A stretch of 64,000 nt of DNA from Bacillota bacterium (GCA_029572815.1 JAKPUQ010000004.1:62001-126000); one strand, 5' to 3'; shown: positions 54,031 through 63,905, counted from the stretch's first letter. The notes: generated by a model from the letters alone, not told the origin. Numbers and translations: made by a program.

Positions 54031-54578
54031 CGGTATTCCTCTCTGAGGATACTGTATACCCTGACGTCCACCACACCCTTGTTTGTGCGCTCTGAGCGTC
54101 GCAGGGTACCCTCGTATGTCATACCGCATTTTTCCATGACACGGCCCGAAGCAGGATTGCGCGGGTCGTGTTTTGCTTCTATGCGGCAGGCTCCCACGGT
54201 GTCAAAGAAAAAGCCCATGACAGCATGAAGAGCTTCCGTGGTGTAGCCCCTGTTCTGAAAGGCTCTGCCAATGCAGTAGCCCACCTCTATTGTATCGGTG
54301 TCATCGTAAACATTGGCGGCGGAAATCGTTCCCACAGGTTCGCCGATCTCCTTCGGCACTATAGCCCAGTGGTACCATCTCAGGTCACTGTATTTTTCTT
54401 CCCAGAAGCGGGCGAGACTCTGTGTCTCAGAAAGGTGAGAGTGATTTTTCCACCGCAGAAATTCCGTTACCATCGGATCACTTGTCCAGTTGCGGAAAGC
54501 TGCCTCCGAGTCGGCATATTCAAAGCGCCTCAGGATGAGGCGCTTTGTTTCAAGTTTAACTGTTCCTTTGTGTTCCAT
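54027..54578 (-). CDS. GNAT acetyltransferase, RimJ/RimL type
   Basis: The 183-residue protein has the GNAT pattern of ribosomal-protein or small-molecule N-acetyltransferases: ETKRLILRRFEYADSEAAF at the start, the EVGYCIGRAFQNRGYTTEAL acetyl-CoA-binding segment (near residues 100-120) and the NPASGRVMEKCGM motif. The substrate is unknown. Confidence 0.88.
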   Translation of the reverse strand: MEHKGTVKLETKRLILRRFEYADSEAAFRNWTSDPMVTEFLRWKNHSHLSETQSLARFWEEKYSDLRWYHWAIVPKEIGEPVGTISAANVYDDTDTIEVGYCIGRAFQNRGYTTEALHAVMGFFFDTVGACRIEAKHDPRNPASGRVMEKCGMTYEGTLRRSERTNKGVVDVRVYSILREEYR

Positions 54579-54583
54579 AGTGT

Positions 54584-56504
54584 TTAGTCGCGGCGCAGGT
54601 ACCTTGAGGTCTTCTTGCGCTTTTTCTTTTCGTACATTATCTCGTCAGCCTGAGTGATGAGCTGAAAAAGAGTCTGTCCCTCTGAGACTTCAGTGACCAC
54701 AGTACCGATACTTGCGTCGATGGTATAGGGCTTTTTGATAAGAATGTTTATATTTTCCAGCTGAGAGTAAAAGGCGGTCTCAACAGCTTCGGCGTCCTCC
54801 TCAGAGGCGTTCTCACCGAGGATTATGAACTCATCTCCGCCGAAGCGCGCGCATATCCTTCCGCTCCTGCAGCACTCACTTATGACTGCGGCAAGGCGCT
54901 GGAGCGCGAAATCTCCCTCCTTGTGACCGTAGTTGTCATTTATCATTTTCAGTCCGTCCATGTCGATGAAGGAGATAAGCAGCTTGCTTCCTGCTTCCTG
55001 ACAGCGTCTGAACATGGTATCGGCAGTTCTGATAAAGCCGTTGCGGTTATAGATATTGCACAGCGGGTCGATGACATAGAGCTTATCCAGCTCGGCTATC
55101 ATGCTGTTAAGGTGGAGCAGCTTTCGTATATTCTCCACAGAGTTGCTGATGTTCAGTATAAGGGTGTGACAGAGCAGGCTCTTTGTGGGGAACTGGCTGT
55201 TGGTGAAGATATAGTAGCCGAGACAGCGCTCGCGGAAATGCAGGGGGCAGGAAGTAGCTCACATTGCCGCCGCTCTTAAGCGGCATAGGCTGCATATCCG
55301 AGGTGCTGAACAGCTTTACCGGTGAGTTTATACCGCCCTCAAGTACAAGGGGCGCGGTCATTTTCTCGGTATATCCGTTTACCTGTATATCGGCAGGGGA
55401 GCGGTTCTGTGAAGCTCCCTTTATGACCTGGTCCCAGTTGGTGCACAGGCAGACAGTGAATCTGTCACATTTTATCTCGCTGATAAACTTAGCGATAGTT
55501 TTCAGGTTGGCGTCGCTCTTCTCGTTTTCCGCAAGCTCTGCGGTCATGCGGTTTATTATGGAGATATCGCTTTTGCAACTGTTGAGTGCCTTGTATACGG
55601 ATACCATGTATTCAGCCATATCGTCACTGCTGCCGCTGGTGCAGCCGCAGCTTCCGGTGAAAACAGGTGAGGATTCAAGAGTGGTGGTCTTTTCGTGCTT
55701 TTTGCCCTTGATGACATCAATGAGTATCTCACAGGCTTTGTAGCCTGCCTCGTCCAGAGGACGTGAGACCGTAGTCAGTGCAGGCAGATGATGTCTCGCG
55801 TTGTAGGTATTGTCGAAGCCCGTCACGATGATATCGTCGGGAACCACATATCCGTAGCTGGTGAGCTCCTCGATGGCAGCCAGAGCCATTGCGTCGTTTG
55901 CGCAGATAATGGCTTCGGGACGGGGCTTGCCCGACCTGATGAACTTTTCAACAGCTTTTTTGCCGTCAGATGGTCTGAATTCTCCGAAGAAGACCCTGTC
56001 CATTTCAGCAACGAGTGAGTTATCGGACATGACCTCCAGGAAGGCTCTGTATCTGTCGGCTGCCTCGGGGTTGGCAAGGGGACCGGAGATATAATTTATG
56101 AGCTGAGCGCCGTGGACCTTTATGACGTGCTCCACGATATCCTTCATAGCCTGATAGTTGTCGATGCTGACGTTATAGAATTCGGGATACTCGTCATAGT
56201 CCAGAACAGTGACGGGAAGCCCTGAGTCTCTGACCTTTGAGAGTATCTTTTCCTTTTCCACAGGGTCGCTTATGGTATTGGTCAGAAGGATAACGCCATC
56301 GAATTTCTTGTAATTTATAAGGGAGTATATATTATACTCGCCCTGATCGTATTTGCTGCTTGAGAGAACACCTCCGAAGGCACAGAAGCAGGAAATATTC
56401 GCCTGATACTTCTTTGCACATACGGTAATGCCGTCCAGTATACTGTTCTGGTATTCCTCGTCTATTCCTGCAACTATAACAGCTATTTCGATAATTTTTC
56501 GCAT
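54584..56504 (-). pseudogene. LacI-like sensor joined to GGDEF diguanylate cyclase, frameshifted
   Basis: Restored, the protein would have about 639 residues: a LacI/periplasmic-binding-like ligand domain (about 1-300; FDGVILLTN, ICANDAMALAAIEEL, VTGFDNT), a middle region, and a C-terminal GGDEF domain with intact RFGGDEF. There is no helix-turn-helix and no signal peptide, so it is probably a cytoplasmic sugar sensor controlling cyclic di-GMP. The position of a canonical RxxD inhibitory site reads RSGR, so product inhibition may be lost. The frame breaks at five G on the plus strand (55243-55247; CCCCC in the gene); four would restore it. Confidence 0.82.
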
Positions 56505-56547
56505 GGTCAAATCCCCCCCGATCATGACGTAAACAGTTATATACTTT

Positions 56548-56576
56548 ATTATAACACATAATAACTATTATTGCAA
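56548..56576 (-). promoter_or_regulatory. Sigma-A type promoter of the sensor-GGDEF gene
   Basis: On the minus strand TTGCAA (56571-56576) and TATAAT (56548-56553) are 17 nt apart. Confidence 0.75.
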
Positions 56577-56623
56577 CATTAAATCGTTATTTTTTGTGTA
56601 TTATTTCAGTCGTGCAACCTGAC

Positions 56624-56656
56624 ACAAAAAGACCCGAAAGATATTCTTTCGGGTCA
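56624..56656 (-). terminator. Terminator of the GH3 gene
   Basis: GACCCGAAAG and CTTTCGGGTC pair around a 5-nt loop; on the minus strand a T-run follows. Confidence 0.8.
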
Positions 56657-56661
56657 TGAGT

Positions 56662-58185
56662 TTATCTTTTAAGAAGTCCCAGTTGATACTTCTGTGTGAG
56701 AATGCGCATAACGCTTTCGTCTATCCTGCTCTCGGGAATCTCGCCGCTGCGTACGGCACTGCACACCTCGTCGATAGCCTGACGGTAGTCCACGGGCATA
56801 AGGATAATATCCATGCCTGCCTTTATGGACAGCTTTGCAGCCTCACCCGAGGAGTACACCTTTGAGATGGTATTCATCTGGTGAGCGTCGGTGACAGCAA
56901 TTCCCTCAAAGCCAAGCTCGCCGCGGAGCATTTTCGTTACTGCCGTATATGAAAGGTCACAGGGGAGATCGTCACCGAAGCCTGTGACGGTCTGGTGTCC
57001 CACCATAACGAAGTCCGCACCGTTGTCAATAGCTGCCTTGAAGGGAATAAACTCGGTCTCACGGAGCTCTTCAACAGAACGGTCGATAACTACGGTGGAA
57101 TTTGTGTGGGTATTGCCGTCCTCGGCGCCAAGTCCGGGAAAGTGCTTCAGGGTAGCGCAGACGCCGTTGTCCTGAAGTCCCTTTGTGACTCCGCAGACCA
57201 TATTTGCAACCACATCGGGGTCACTGCTGAATATACGGTCTCCCAGCTCGTTGCCGCTGCAGATATCCACATCCGCAACGGGAGCGAAGTCCACGTTGAA
57301 GCCGAGACTGTGCAGGTCTCTGCCGAGAGCTGCGCCTATGTCATAGGCTGTGCCATAGTCATTATCCTTGCCGTAATAAGCCATGTTGTAGAATGAAGCG
57401 GTACCCAGCTTCTGAGCGCACCTTGCAACGGTGCCGCCCTCCTCGTCCACGGCGGTGAAGAGTCCCACACCGCAGGCGCTGCGTGAATAGCTCTGGGTAT
57501 TGCTTATCATAGTCTTTATCTGGTTCTTTGAGGTAAGGTTCTGGGCGAAGTAGATGATACCGCCCACGGGGTAAGCCGCCATAGCGTTTTTTGTGCCGTT
57601 ACCCACCTCTCGCATGGGAGAGATACCCGTTATAGCCTCGGGAGTCACCATGAACATCTGTCCCACCTTCTGCTCAAGGCTGAGCTCATTGAGCACCTCC
57701 GCAGGTGATGGGTCGTGATTGATGGTAGTAGTGGTGACGGTGGTGGTAATCCTTACCGCTGTAGTACGTCTGGCGGCAGTAGTCTGGACGTACCATTTTG
57801 TAGTGACAGCAGGCTCGTAGCTCTGCTGCTGTGGCTCATAGCTGTTATTATCATCGGAGCCGCCATCGTCAGCAGGCTCCTCACTGTCATCGTTGTTTCC
57901 GCTGTCGGAGCTGTCCTCGTTTTTCTGAGTCTGAGCTGCAGTTGTAACAGCAGAGGAAGCAGTTACAGCAGTGGTTTCCGCCTTAGTGGTCACGGGAGCA
58001 GAGGTGATGAACTCGGTGACTGTTTCCTGGACAGGTGATAGTTCTTCTGTATCGTAAAACTCCTCGGTAACTGACTCAGGCTCTGTGGCGGCGTCTGTGT
58101 CGGAAGAGGTTTTGGGAGCCCTTCCGCAGCCTGTCAGCATGAGGCAAATACCGAGAGTGAAGGCAATGTGCTTTTTAAGTTTCAA
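56662..58185 (-). CDS. GH3 lipoprotein, NagZ-like beta-N-acetylhexosaminidase
   Basis: The start is TTG 58185, 8 nt after GGAGG (the longer open frame begins before the promoter). The 507-residue protein has a lipobox (LMLTGCG, Cys near 20), a Thr/Ser/Glu-rich linker to about 160 and a GH3 domain. NagZ-type motifs are KHFPGLGAEDGNTHT (near 345) and the nucleophile Asp in GIAVTDAHQM (near 425). Such enzymes remove GlcNAc from peptidoglycan fragments or related glycans, here on the cell surface. No C-terminal GH3 domain is present, as in NagZ. Confidence 0.9.
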   Translation of the reverse strand: MKLKKHIAFTLGICLMLTGCGRAPKTSSDTDAATEPESVTEEFYDTEELSPVQETVTEFITSAPVTTKAETTAVTASSAVTTAAQTQKNEDSSDSGNNDDSEEPADDGGSDDNNSYEPQQQSYEPAVTTKWYVQTTAARRTTAVRITTTVTTTTINHDPSPAEVLNELSLEQKVGQMFMVTPEAITGISPMREVGNGTKNAMAAYPVGGIIYFAQNLTSKNQIKTMISNTQSYSRSACGVGLFTAVDEEGGTVARCAQKLGTASFYNMAYYGKDNDYGTAYDIGAALGRDLHSLGFNVDFAPVADVDICSGNELGDRIFSSDPDVVANMVCGVTKGLQDNGVCATLKHFPGLGAEDGNTHTNSTVVIDRSVEELRETEFIPFKAAIDNGADFVMVGHQTVTGFGDDLPCDLSYTAVTKMLRGELGFEGIAVTDAHQMNTISKVYSSGEAAKLSIKAGMDIILMPVDYRQAIDEVCSAVRSGEIPESRIDESVMRILTQKYQLGLLKR

Positions 58186-58218
58186 AATGTCTTCCTCCTG
58201 TTGATGTTGTATACAACT

Positions 58219-58247
58219 ATAATAACATGGCGACTGAAAAATGTCAA
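58219..58247 (-). promoter_or_regulatory. Sigma-A type promoter of the GH3 gene
   Basis: On the minus strand TTGACA (58242-58247) and TATTAT (58219-58224) are 17 nt apart. Confidence 0.8.
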
Positions 58248-58267
58248 TAAAAACAATGAAAGGCAGC

Positions 58268-58304
58268 AAAAAAATACTCCCCGATATATAACATCGGGGA
58301 GCGT
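58268..58304 (-). terminator. Terminator of the GH43 gene
   Basis: CTCCCCGAT pairs with ATCGGGGAG around a 7-nt loop; on the minus strand a long T-run follows. Confidence 0.9.
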
Positions 58305-58307
58305 TTT

Positions 58308-60855
58308 TCAGTTAGTGCTAAGTATGTGCTTTCTGAGAGCGATCATGTCGAAAACGTCGATGACACCGTCGCTGCACAGGTCACCGTTAAGGGGAGCAGC
58401 CAGGCTGTCCTTGCCGAGAAGGAACCTCTGCATAGCGGTGAGGTCTGCAACATTGCAATTACCGTCGTTGTTGACATCGCCCCTGACAGGTCCGCTGACA
58501 GTGGGAGAGCTGCCTGTTATCTCGGCATCTGTGAGGGCGCACTTGTATATCTTCAGGTTGTCTATCTCGCCTTTGAAGCAGGTGTCGTCCCGTAGTAGGA
58601 CTTGCCGATATAGCAGCTTGTGCCCGAACCCATATCAGCTATCTGACCGTGGGTCTCAGTGGTCTCGCTGACGAACTTTCCGTCGATGTAGAGCTTTGAA
58701 GTTGCGTCGCTGAAGACCAGGGTATAGTTGTGCCAGTTCGTACCGTCCGCATCGCGCTCAATAACGGTCTCGTCGCGCCATGAATCTGTAGTTGCGGCAA
58801 ATCTGAAAGTATCCTTTGCAACGCGGAAGAAGACGTACTTCTCGTCATTCTTACCTGCGGCAAAGGTGAAGAAGTTGCCTTCCGACTCGGACTTTATGTC
58901 CATGCTCACCGTATAATCGCGGCAGCCGTCCAGCAGTCCCGAGGGGAGCTCCGCAAAGGAGCTGTCGCTGCCGTCGAGACGTAGTCCCTTTCCGCTAAAG
59001 CCGTTTCCGTCAACGGAAGCACCGCTGCTGAGCTTGAGGTCTCCCGTGCCATTGTCAAAGTCGATGTCGATAACGGGAGCGGGAGTCTCTGCCTTGCTGA
59101 CTGGAGTTCCGAAAATCTTCATTTCGTAGACCTGCGGATTGTACCAGTTATTGTCGGGATTGTTCTGGAGGGTGGCGTTCTTTACGTTGAGCCTTACATA
59201 CCTTGCCCGTCCCTTGAGCATATCGCTGTTGAAGCCGTAGGTCTTGGTGACCGATTCGCTGTTCTTGTTGGTGTGGTCAAGGATCTGTGTCCAGTTGACG
59301 CCGTCAAGGCTGCCCTCCACGGTGTATGTGTAGTATCCCTCAGAGCCCTTGCAGATGTACCAGGAGGTCTGGATATTTGCGAGGTCACAGACCTGTTCAA
59401 GGTCTACCTGAACGTAGAAGGGCCACTTCTTATAGTCGCCGATTGCGTTGAAAGAGCTCTGGTAGGAGCCGTCCACTGCCTTGGCAGGAGAGTTTCCGCT
59501 CTTTGCCGCCAGTGAAGATGAAGCAGGCTTGTCCTGTGAGAGGAGCTCGCCCTGCTGAACAGGGAAAAGGTCTCCCGTTGAGGTGTTGTATTTGAAGTAG
59601 GGGCAGTAGTCATAGAAGGCGAAGCCGTTGTCGAAATACAGGGGGGGCACAGCGTGGTTCCGCTGGTATCCGAGGCTCTCAGCCAGCGGTAGGCGTGCAT
59701 GAGGTAGTTCTTGTCCTGCATATTCACTATCCAGCCCGACTGTGATGAGAATGTTGAGGTGTTGCCTATGCTGCGCAGGTCGCTCCAGTTGCCGCCGATG
59801 TCGGTGGTAACGCTGTAGGCGCCGCTGCTGGGGTACCAGCCTGCCGCCTGTGAGGTGAACAGGAAGTAGTAGCTGTCCTTCTTGATAAGGTTTGGGAATT
59901 CGCGGTACTGATCCTCAAAGAGAGTTTTTACCACGCGGGTAACATCGCTGTAATCCTCGTTCATCTGGAAGATGTACATGGTAGCGTTGGCACCCTGTCC
60001 CTCCTTGTTGGCGGCTGCGATAAGGTAGCCTGTTCCGTCATCGTCAAAGAAGATAGCCATATCGCGGACCTGTATATTCAGGGGATTGTAAACGTGGTGC
60101 ACGGTGAATTGTCCTCCGGGAGTACCCGTGATAACAAGGGCTTTACCGTCGCTGTATCCGCTGGGCTTTTCCCAGTGCGCCCAGACCACCACCTTGTTTT
60201 TAGCGGGGATATAGTCGATGTGCACCGACTCTATCTTGCAGCTTGCCAGTGCCGAATTCTGTGAACTGTCCGCCACGTTTTTTTCGTTGGAGAACCATTT
60301 TCCGTCCTTTGAGGTAGTCTCCGCAAGGTAAATATCGTCCTTGCCGGCGTGTTTTTTCAGAGAGTAGCTGTAGTAGGTGTCGCCCACCTTGTAGCCGTTG
60401 GTCTCATAGACCAGATTGCTGCCCTTCTGGTTGTCGTAGGTGTTGAGACCCGATGGAAGTGCGCAGGGAGTCAGCTCCTTTACCTCCGAGCAGTTCTCGC
60501 TGTTCTTGCCGATGACCTTCAGCTGATAGTAATAGGTCTGTCCTGTGGACATATCGTTGTCCGTCCAGGAGTTTCCCGTACCCTCGTATACGGGTACAAA
60601 GCCGCTGCTCTTGTCGGTGGATCGGTAGAGCACATAGCTTTGTGCGGAGAGCGTAGTAGCCCACTGGAGCTCTGCGTGGTCAGCCTTGCCGCTGTCGGCA
60701 ACGGTAAAGAGATTTCCCACCAGACCTATCTCCTCGGAAAAAGCCTCCGAGGGAGCCTGTCCTGCTGCCTTGACATTGGACAGCTGCACGGGAGCTGCCG
60801 AAAGTGCCAGAGCTATAGCCGCCGCAGCGGACAGAAGTTTCTTTCTGATATTCAT
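58308..60855 (-). pseudogene. Cellulosomal GH43 protein with F5/8C, LamG-like and dockerin domains, frameshifted twice
   Basis: Restored, the protein would have about 850 residues: signal peptide, FN3-like domain (about 45-130), GH43 five-bladed propeller (about 140-450; DIYLAETTSKDG, REFPNLIKKDSYYFLFTS), F5/8 type C domain (about 470-600), LamG/concanavalin-like domain (about 610-760) and a two-repeat dockerin (GDVNNDGNCNVADLTAMQRFLL and the matching second half). The propeller pattern resembles exo-galactanase-like GH43 members. The frame breaks at seven G (59641-59647) and at CCC 58589-58591 (four would fit); the stop is 58308-58310. The start follows GGAGG. Confidence 0.84.
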
Positions 60856-60897
60856 GATATTCCTCCTTTATGATAAAATAAAGTATATGTCAACTCA

Positions 60898-60926
60898 ATT
60901 ATAACACAATTATGAGCAAATAGCAA
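60898..60926 (-). promoter_or_regulatory. Sigma-A type promoter of the GH43 gene
   Basis: On the minus strand TTGCTA (60921-60926) and TATAAT (60898-60903) are 17 nt apart. The -35 box abuts the radA terminator. Confidence 0.75.
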
Positions 60927-60956
60927 TAAAAAAGATGATACACGGGGTATCATCTT
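60927..60956 (-). terminator. Terminator of the radA operon
   Basis: GATGATAC and GTATCATC pair around a short loop; on the minus strand a T-run of 6 follows. Confidence 0.85.
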
Positions 60957-60962
60957 CAATAC

Positions 60963-62339
60963 TTATTTTATCACCGCAAACGCCTGTTTCAAGGTGGAGG
61001 CGGGGATTATATCCATATCGTAGTCCTTGGGGTCAACAGCGGACATGGACTGCTTCGGCACCACGCAGGTGCGGAAGCCCATACGCTCTGCCTCGCGGAT
61101 ACGCTGGGCGATATGTGATACTGAGCGTATCTCGCCGCCGAGACCTATTTCACCGAAGGCGATGAGCTGCTCATCTATCTGCTTGTCCATAATACCCGAG
61201 TACAACGCCATAGCCACGGGGAGATCTCCCGCAGGCTCGTCCAGACGGAAACCGCCGACGATGTTGAGGTACACATCGAGAGTTCCCATGTATATACCCA
61301 GACGCTTTTCAAGAATGGCAATAATAATGCTGAGCCTGTTGAAGTCAAAGCCCGTAGCCATTCTTCTGGGAGCGGCATAGCTTGTCTTTGAAGCCAGCGC
61401 CTGTACCTCAGCAAGAATAGGTCTGCTGCCCTCCATTACGCAGGCAACGCAGGTTCCCGAAACATTATGGGGACGCCCCTCCAACAGCATCTGCGAGGGA
61501 TTAGCCACCTCGCGGAGCCCTTTGTCCAGCATCTCGAACACGCCAATTTCATTGGTGGAGCCGAAACGGTTTTTCACCGCGCGGAGAATACGATAGCTCT
61601 GATGGCGCTCGCCCTCAAAATAGAGAACGGCGTCAACGATATGCTCCATTACCTTAGGACCTGCGATAGCGCCGTCCTTGTTTACGTGTCCCACTATGAT
61701 AATGGGTATCTCCTGATTTTTTGCGGTATGCATGAAAAGATTAGTGCACTCTCTTACCTGAGTCAGACTTCCCGGACTTGAGGTTATCCTGCCGATACTC
61801 ATGGTCTGTATTGAGTCGATGATAGCTATATCCGGGGCGCTTGCGGCAATGGTCTGAGCCACAGCCTCAGCGTCTGTTGCAGTAAGTATGTACAGGTTTT
61901 CCGTATCAACGCCAAGGCGCTGTGCGCGGAGCTTTATCTGCCTTGCAGACTCCTCTCCCGAAACGTAGAGGACGGAGTGGTCCTCGCCGAGAAACTGGCA
62001 TATCTGGAGAAGTATGGTGCTCTTTCCTATACCCGGTTCACCGCCGAGAAGAACAAGAGAGCCTTTCACAAGACCTCCGCCGAGGACTCTGTTCAGCTCT
62101 CCGATACCCGTATCATAGCGGACGTCATTGTCGGCGCCTATGTCCTCAAGCTCGAGGATACAGTCGGAAAGATCAGGAGCCGCTCCCTGAGAAGCCGTTC
62201 CCCGACCGCCTGCGGGAGAGACATCGGCGATGTCCTCCTCAAAGCTGTTCCAGGTGCCGCAGGAAGGGCATTTGCCGTTCCATTTTGTGCTTTCGTAGCC
62301 GCACTGATTACAGGTGTAGATATATTTTGATTTAGCCAT
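60963..62339 (-). CDS. radA: DNA repair protein RadA (Sms)
   Basis: The 458-residue protein has an N-terminal CxxC...CxxC zinc finger (CNQCGYES ... CPSCGTWN), the Walker A GGEPGIGKST near residue 97, the RadA-specific KNRFG motif near 253 and a Lon-like C-terminal domain. RadA is a hexameric helicase that extends D-loops in recombination. Its ribosome binding site GAGGT overlaps the end of the upstream lipoprotein gene, so the two are co-expressed. Confidence 0.96.
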   Translation of the reverse strand: MAKSKYIYTCNQCGYESTKWNGKCPSCGTWNSFEEDIADVSPAGGRGTASQGAAPDLSDCILELEDIGADNDVRYDTGIGELNRVLGGGLVKGSLVLLGGEPGIGKSTILLQICQFLGEDHSVLYVSGEESARQIKLRAQRLGVDTENLYILTATDAEAVAQTIAASAPDIAIIDSIQTMSIGRITSSPGSLTQVRECTNLFMHTAKNQEIPIIIVGHVNKDGAIAGPKVMEHIVDAVLYFEGERHQSYRILRAVKNRFGSTNEIGVFEMLDKGLREVANPSQMLLEGRPHNVSGTCVACVMEGSRPILAEVQALASKTSYAAPRRMATGFDFNRLSIIIAILEKRLGIYMGTLDVYLNIVGGFRLDEPAGDLPVAMALYSGIMDKQIDEQLIAFGEIGLGGEIRSVSHIAQRIREAERMGFRTCVVPKQSMSAVDPKDYDMDIIPASTLKQAFAVIK

Positions 62340-62347
62340 AAATTACC

Positions 62348-63412
62348 TCATGAAAGGAAGGCATTCTCGATATTTTCTGCTGTGAGATCGTACTCTCTTC
62401 CGCAGCGGATAGTGCTGTCGGAGGGCTGGAAGCTGCTGATATCTGCGCCCGCCATGGACCAGCACTGTATAGAGCCGTAATAGTCGGCAGCGAAGAATAT
62501 CTTTGAGCTTACATCGAACTGGATACCGCCGTCAGCGTCTGAGGTAGCTGAAAGCTCTTTTACGCCCTCGGTATCGAGATAGAGGATACGGGTCTCGGAG
62601 TCATTGAGGAGACCTGTTGATACTACCACCTCAGGAAGCTCATTGAGGTCAAGGTCAACTATCTCAAAGGCAGCGTCCTTGAGGTCGCCGCTTCCAAGTA
62701 TCTCGGTGAGCTTATCCTTGTAGAGCTGCTTCTGGTCATCGGTAAGCACCTGAGTCCAGCACTTGCTGCGGCGGATAGCATAATTCACAGCGTCCGTGCC
62801 AAGTGAGAACTTTCTTCCCACCTTGACTGTAAAGGAATCCTGATATGGTAAGAGGGCTTCCTGGAACTTAGCCAGAGTAACGTCCTCGCCGTTGACCTCA
62901 TAGCGGATAACTGCGCCGGATGAAGCGCTGTCCGCATTGGTGTAGAAATTCACATCGGTAACGAAGCTGCCGTCCTGATAGGTCTGGTATTCGCCCATCT
63001 TGAAGCCTGTGCCTTCGTAGAGGAAGCCGATAGCGTTCATTGCGGGAATGTAGTCGATAGTGCCGTATGAGCCCGAGTTTGTGATAAGGTCGGCTCTTGA
63101 ACCGATAAGCCTGTACACCTCACACTTTGCCGCAACGTCATCGGAGGGTGAGATGATGAGCTCGGGGACGTCATCACCTGTCAGGTCACGGATCTCGAAC
63201 ATTGAGGTGTCTGTGCATCTGTCGGAGTTCTTGAATGCAACAAGAATGGTCTCAAAGGGCTCCTGCCAGTCGAAGGTAACGTTCTGAGGAGCTGTTTTCA
63301 GAGCCAGAGGATCCACCTCAGAGGTAGATACGGTCTTTTTGCTGCTGCAGCCTGCACAGGCAGAAAGGATAGCACCTGCTGCGATAAAGGATAATATCTT
63401 ATCAATTTTCAT
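62348..63412 (-). CDS. Lipoprotein of unknown function
   Basis: From ATG 63412 (after GGAGGAAAC) the protein has 354 residues with a lipoprotein signal: SACAGCSSK with Cys near residue 22. The mature part has repeated short blocks that look like beta-propeller or VCBS-like strands (FEIRDLTGDDVPELII, FEIVDLDLNELPEVVV), in which the DLTGDDVPELII type recalls Ca-binding turns. Function is unknown. It is the first gene of the operon with radA. Confidence 0.8.
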   Translation of the reverse strand: MKIDKILSFIAAGAILSACAGCSSKKTVSTSEVDPLALKTAPQNVTFDWQEPFETILVAFKNSDRCTDTSMFEIRDLTGDDVPELIISPSDDVAAKCEVYRLIGSRADLITNSGSYGTIDYIPAMNAIGFLYEGTGFKMGEYQTYQDGSFVTDVNFYTNADSASSGAVIRYEVNGEDVTLAKFQEALLPYQDSFTVKVGRKFSLGTDAVNYAIRRSKCWTQVLTDDQKQLYKDKLTEILGSGDLKDAAFEIVDLDLNELPEVVVSTGLLNDSETRILYLDTEGVKELSATSDADGGIQFDVSSKIFFAADYYGSIQCWSMAGADISSFQPSDSTIRCGREYDLTAENIENAFLS

Positions 63413-63427
63413 TGTTGTTTCCTCCCG

Positions 63428-63447
63428 AATATCTATATATAGATATT
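63428..63447 (-). promoter_or_regulatory. Perfect 20-bp palindrome at the lipoprotein-radA transcription start
   Basis: A perfect 10+10 palindrome overlaps the -10 box and the predicted start on the minus strand. It could be a repressor operator or form a 5'-end hairpin. Confidence 0.5.
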
Positions 63448-63473
63448 GTACCACTTTTGACGAACTCTGTCAA
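63445..63473 (-). promoter_or_regulatory. Sigma-A type promoter of the lipoprotein-radA operon
   Basis: On the minus strand TTGACA (63468-63473) and TACAAT (63445-63450) are 17 nt apart. Confidence 0.8.
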
Positions 63474-63505
63474 TAAATATATTATTACAGTTCGGATAAA
63501 AGGGG

Positions 63506-63859
63506 TCAGGGCATGAGCTCCCAGAAGTACTTTCTTGCGGACAGTGGAAAGTCCTCCATCACACCGTGCTCCGGGTCATAGAAGGTGCCTTCACAGTACA
63601 GTGACCAGTGCCAGCAGCGCGGAGTTTCCAGGCTCAGCAGGCAAATGGGGGGCAGCTCATCTTTTGAGGAGACCTGCTTTCTCTCGTCGGAGATATTGAC
63701 ACCATGTGAGCGGAAGGTGTGTTTCATCTCTTTAAGGTCGGTCTCGCGGTCATTTTTGAGAAATTCGCATATATATTCGGGAGTTTTCCCCAGCACCATA
63801 GCCAGCACAGCCTGACCGCACTGCAGGTCTGTTGGTTCGTGGATATATCGGATATTCAT
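63506..63859 (-). CDS. Small C39-like (papain-fold) protein
   Basis: From ATG 63859 (after GAGGTGAT) the protein has 117 residues. It has the pattern of a C39-type peptidase: LQCGQAVLAMVLG near residues 13-25 with a Gln-x-Cys-Gly nucleophile site, and a His in CWHWSLY near 82 followed by YDPEHG. It lacks a signal peptide and the ABC transporter parts of bacteriocin exporters. The substrate is unknown; it may be a stand-alone protease or an inactive relative. Confidence 0.7.
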   Translation of the reverse strand: MNIRYIHEPTDLQCGQAVLAMVLGKTPEYICEFLKNDRETDLKEMKHTFRSHGVNISDERKQVSSKDELPPICLLSLETPRCWHWSLYCEGTFYDPEHGVMEDFPLSARKYFWELMP

Positions 63860-63876
63860 TGTATCACCTCTGTTAT

Positions 63877-63905
63877 ATTTTACAACATATCGCCTCAAAA
63901 ATCAA
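63877..63905 (-). promoter_or_regulatory. Sigma-A type promoter of the C39-like gene
   Basis: On the minus strand TTGATT (63900-63905) and TAAAAT (63877-63882) are 17 nt apart. Confidence 0.75.
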
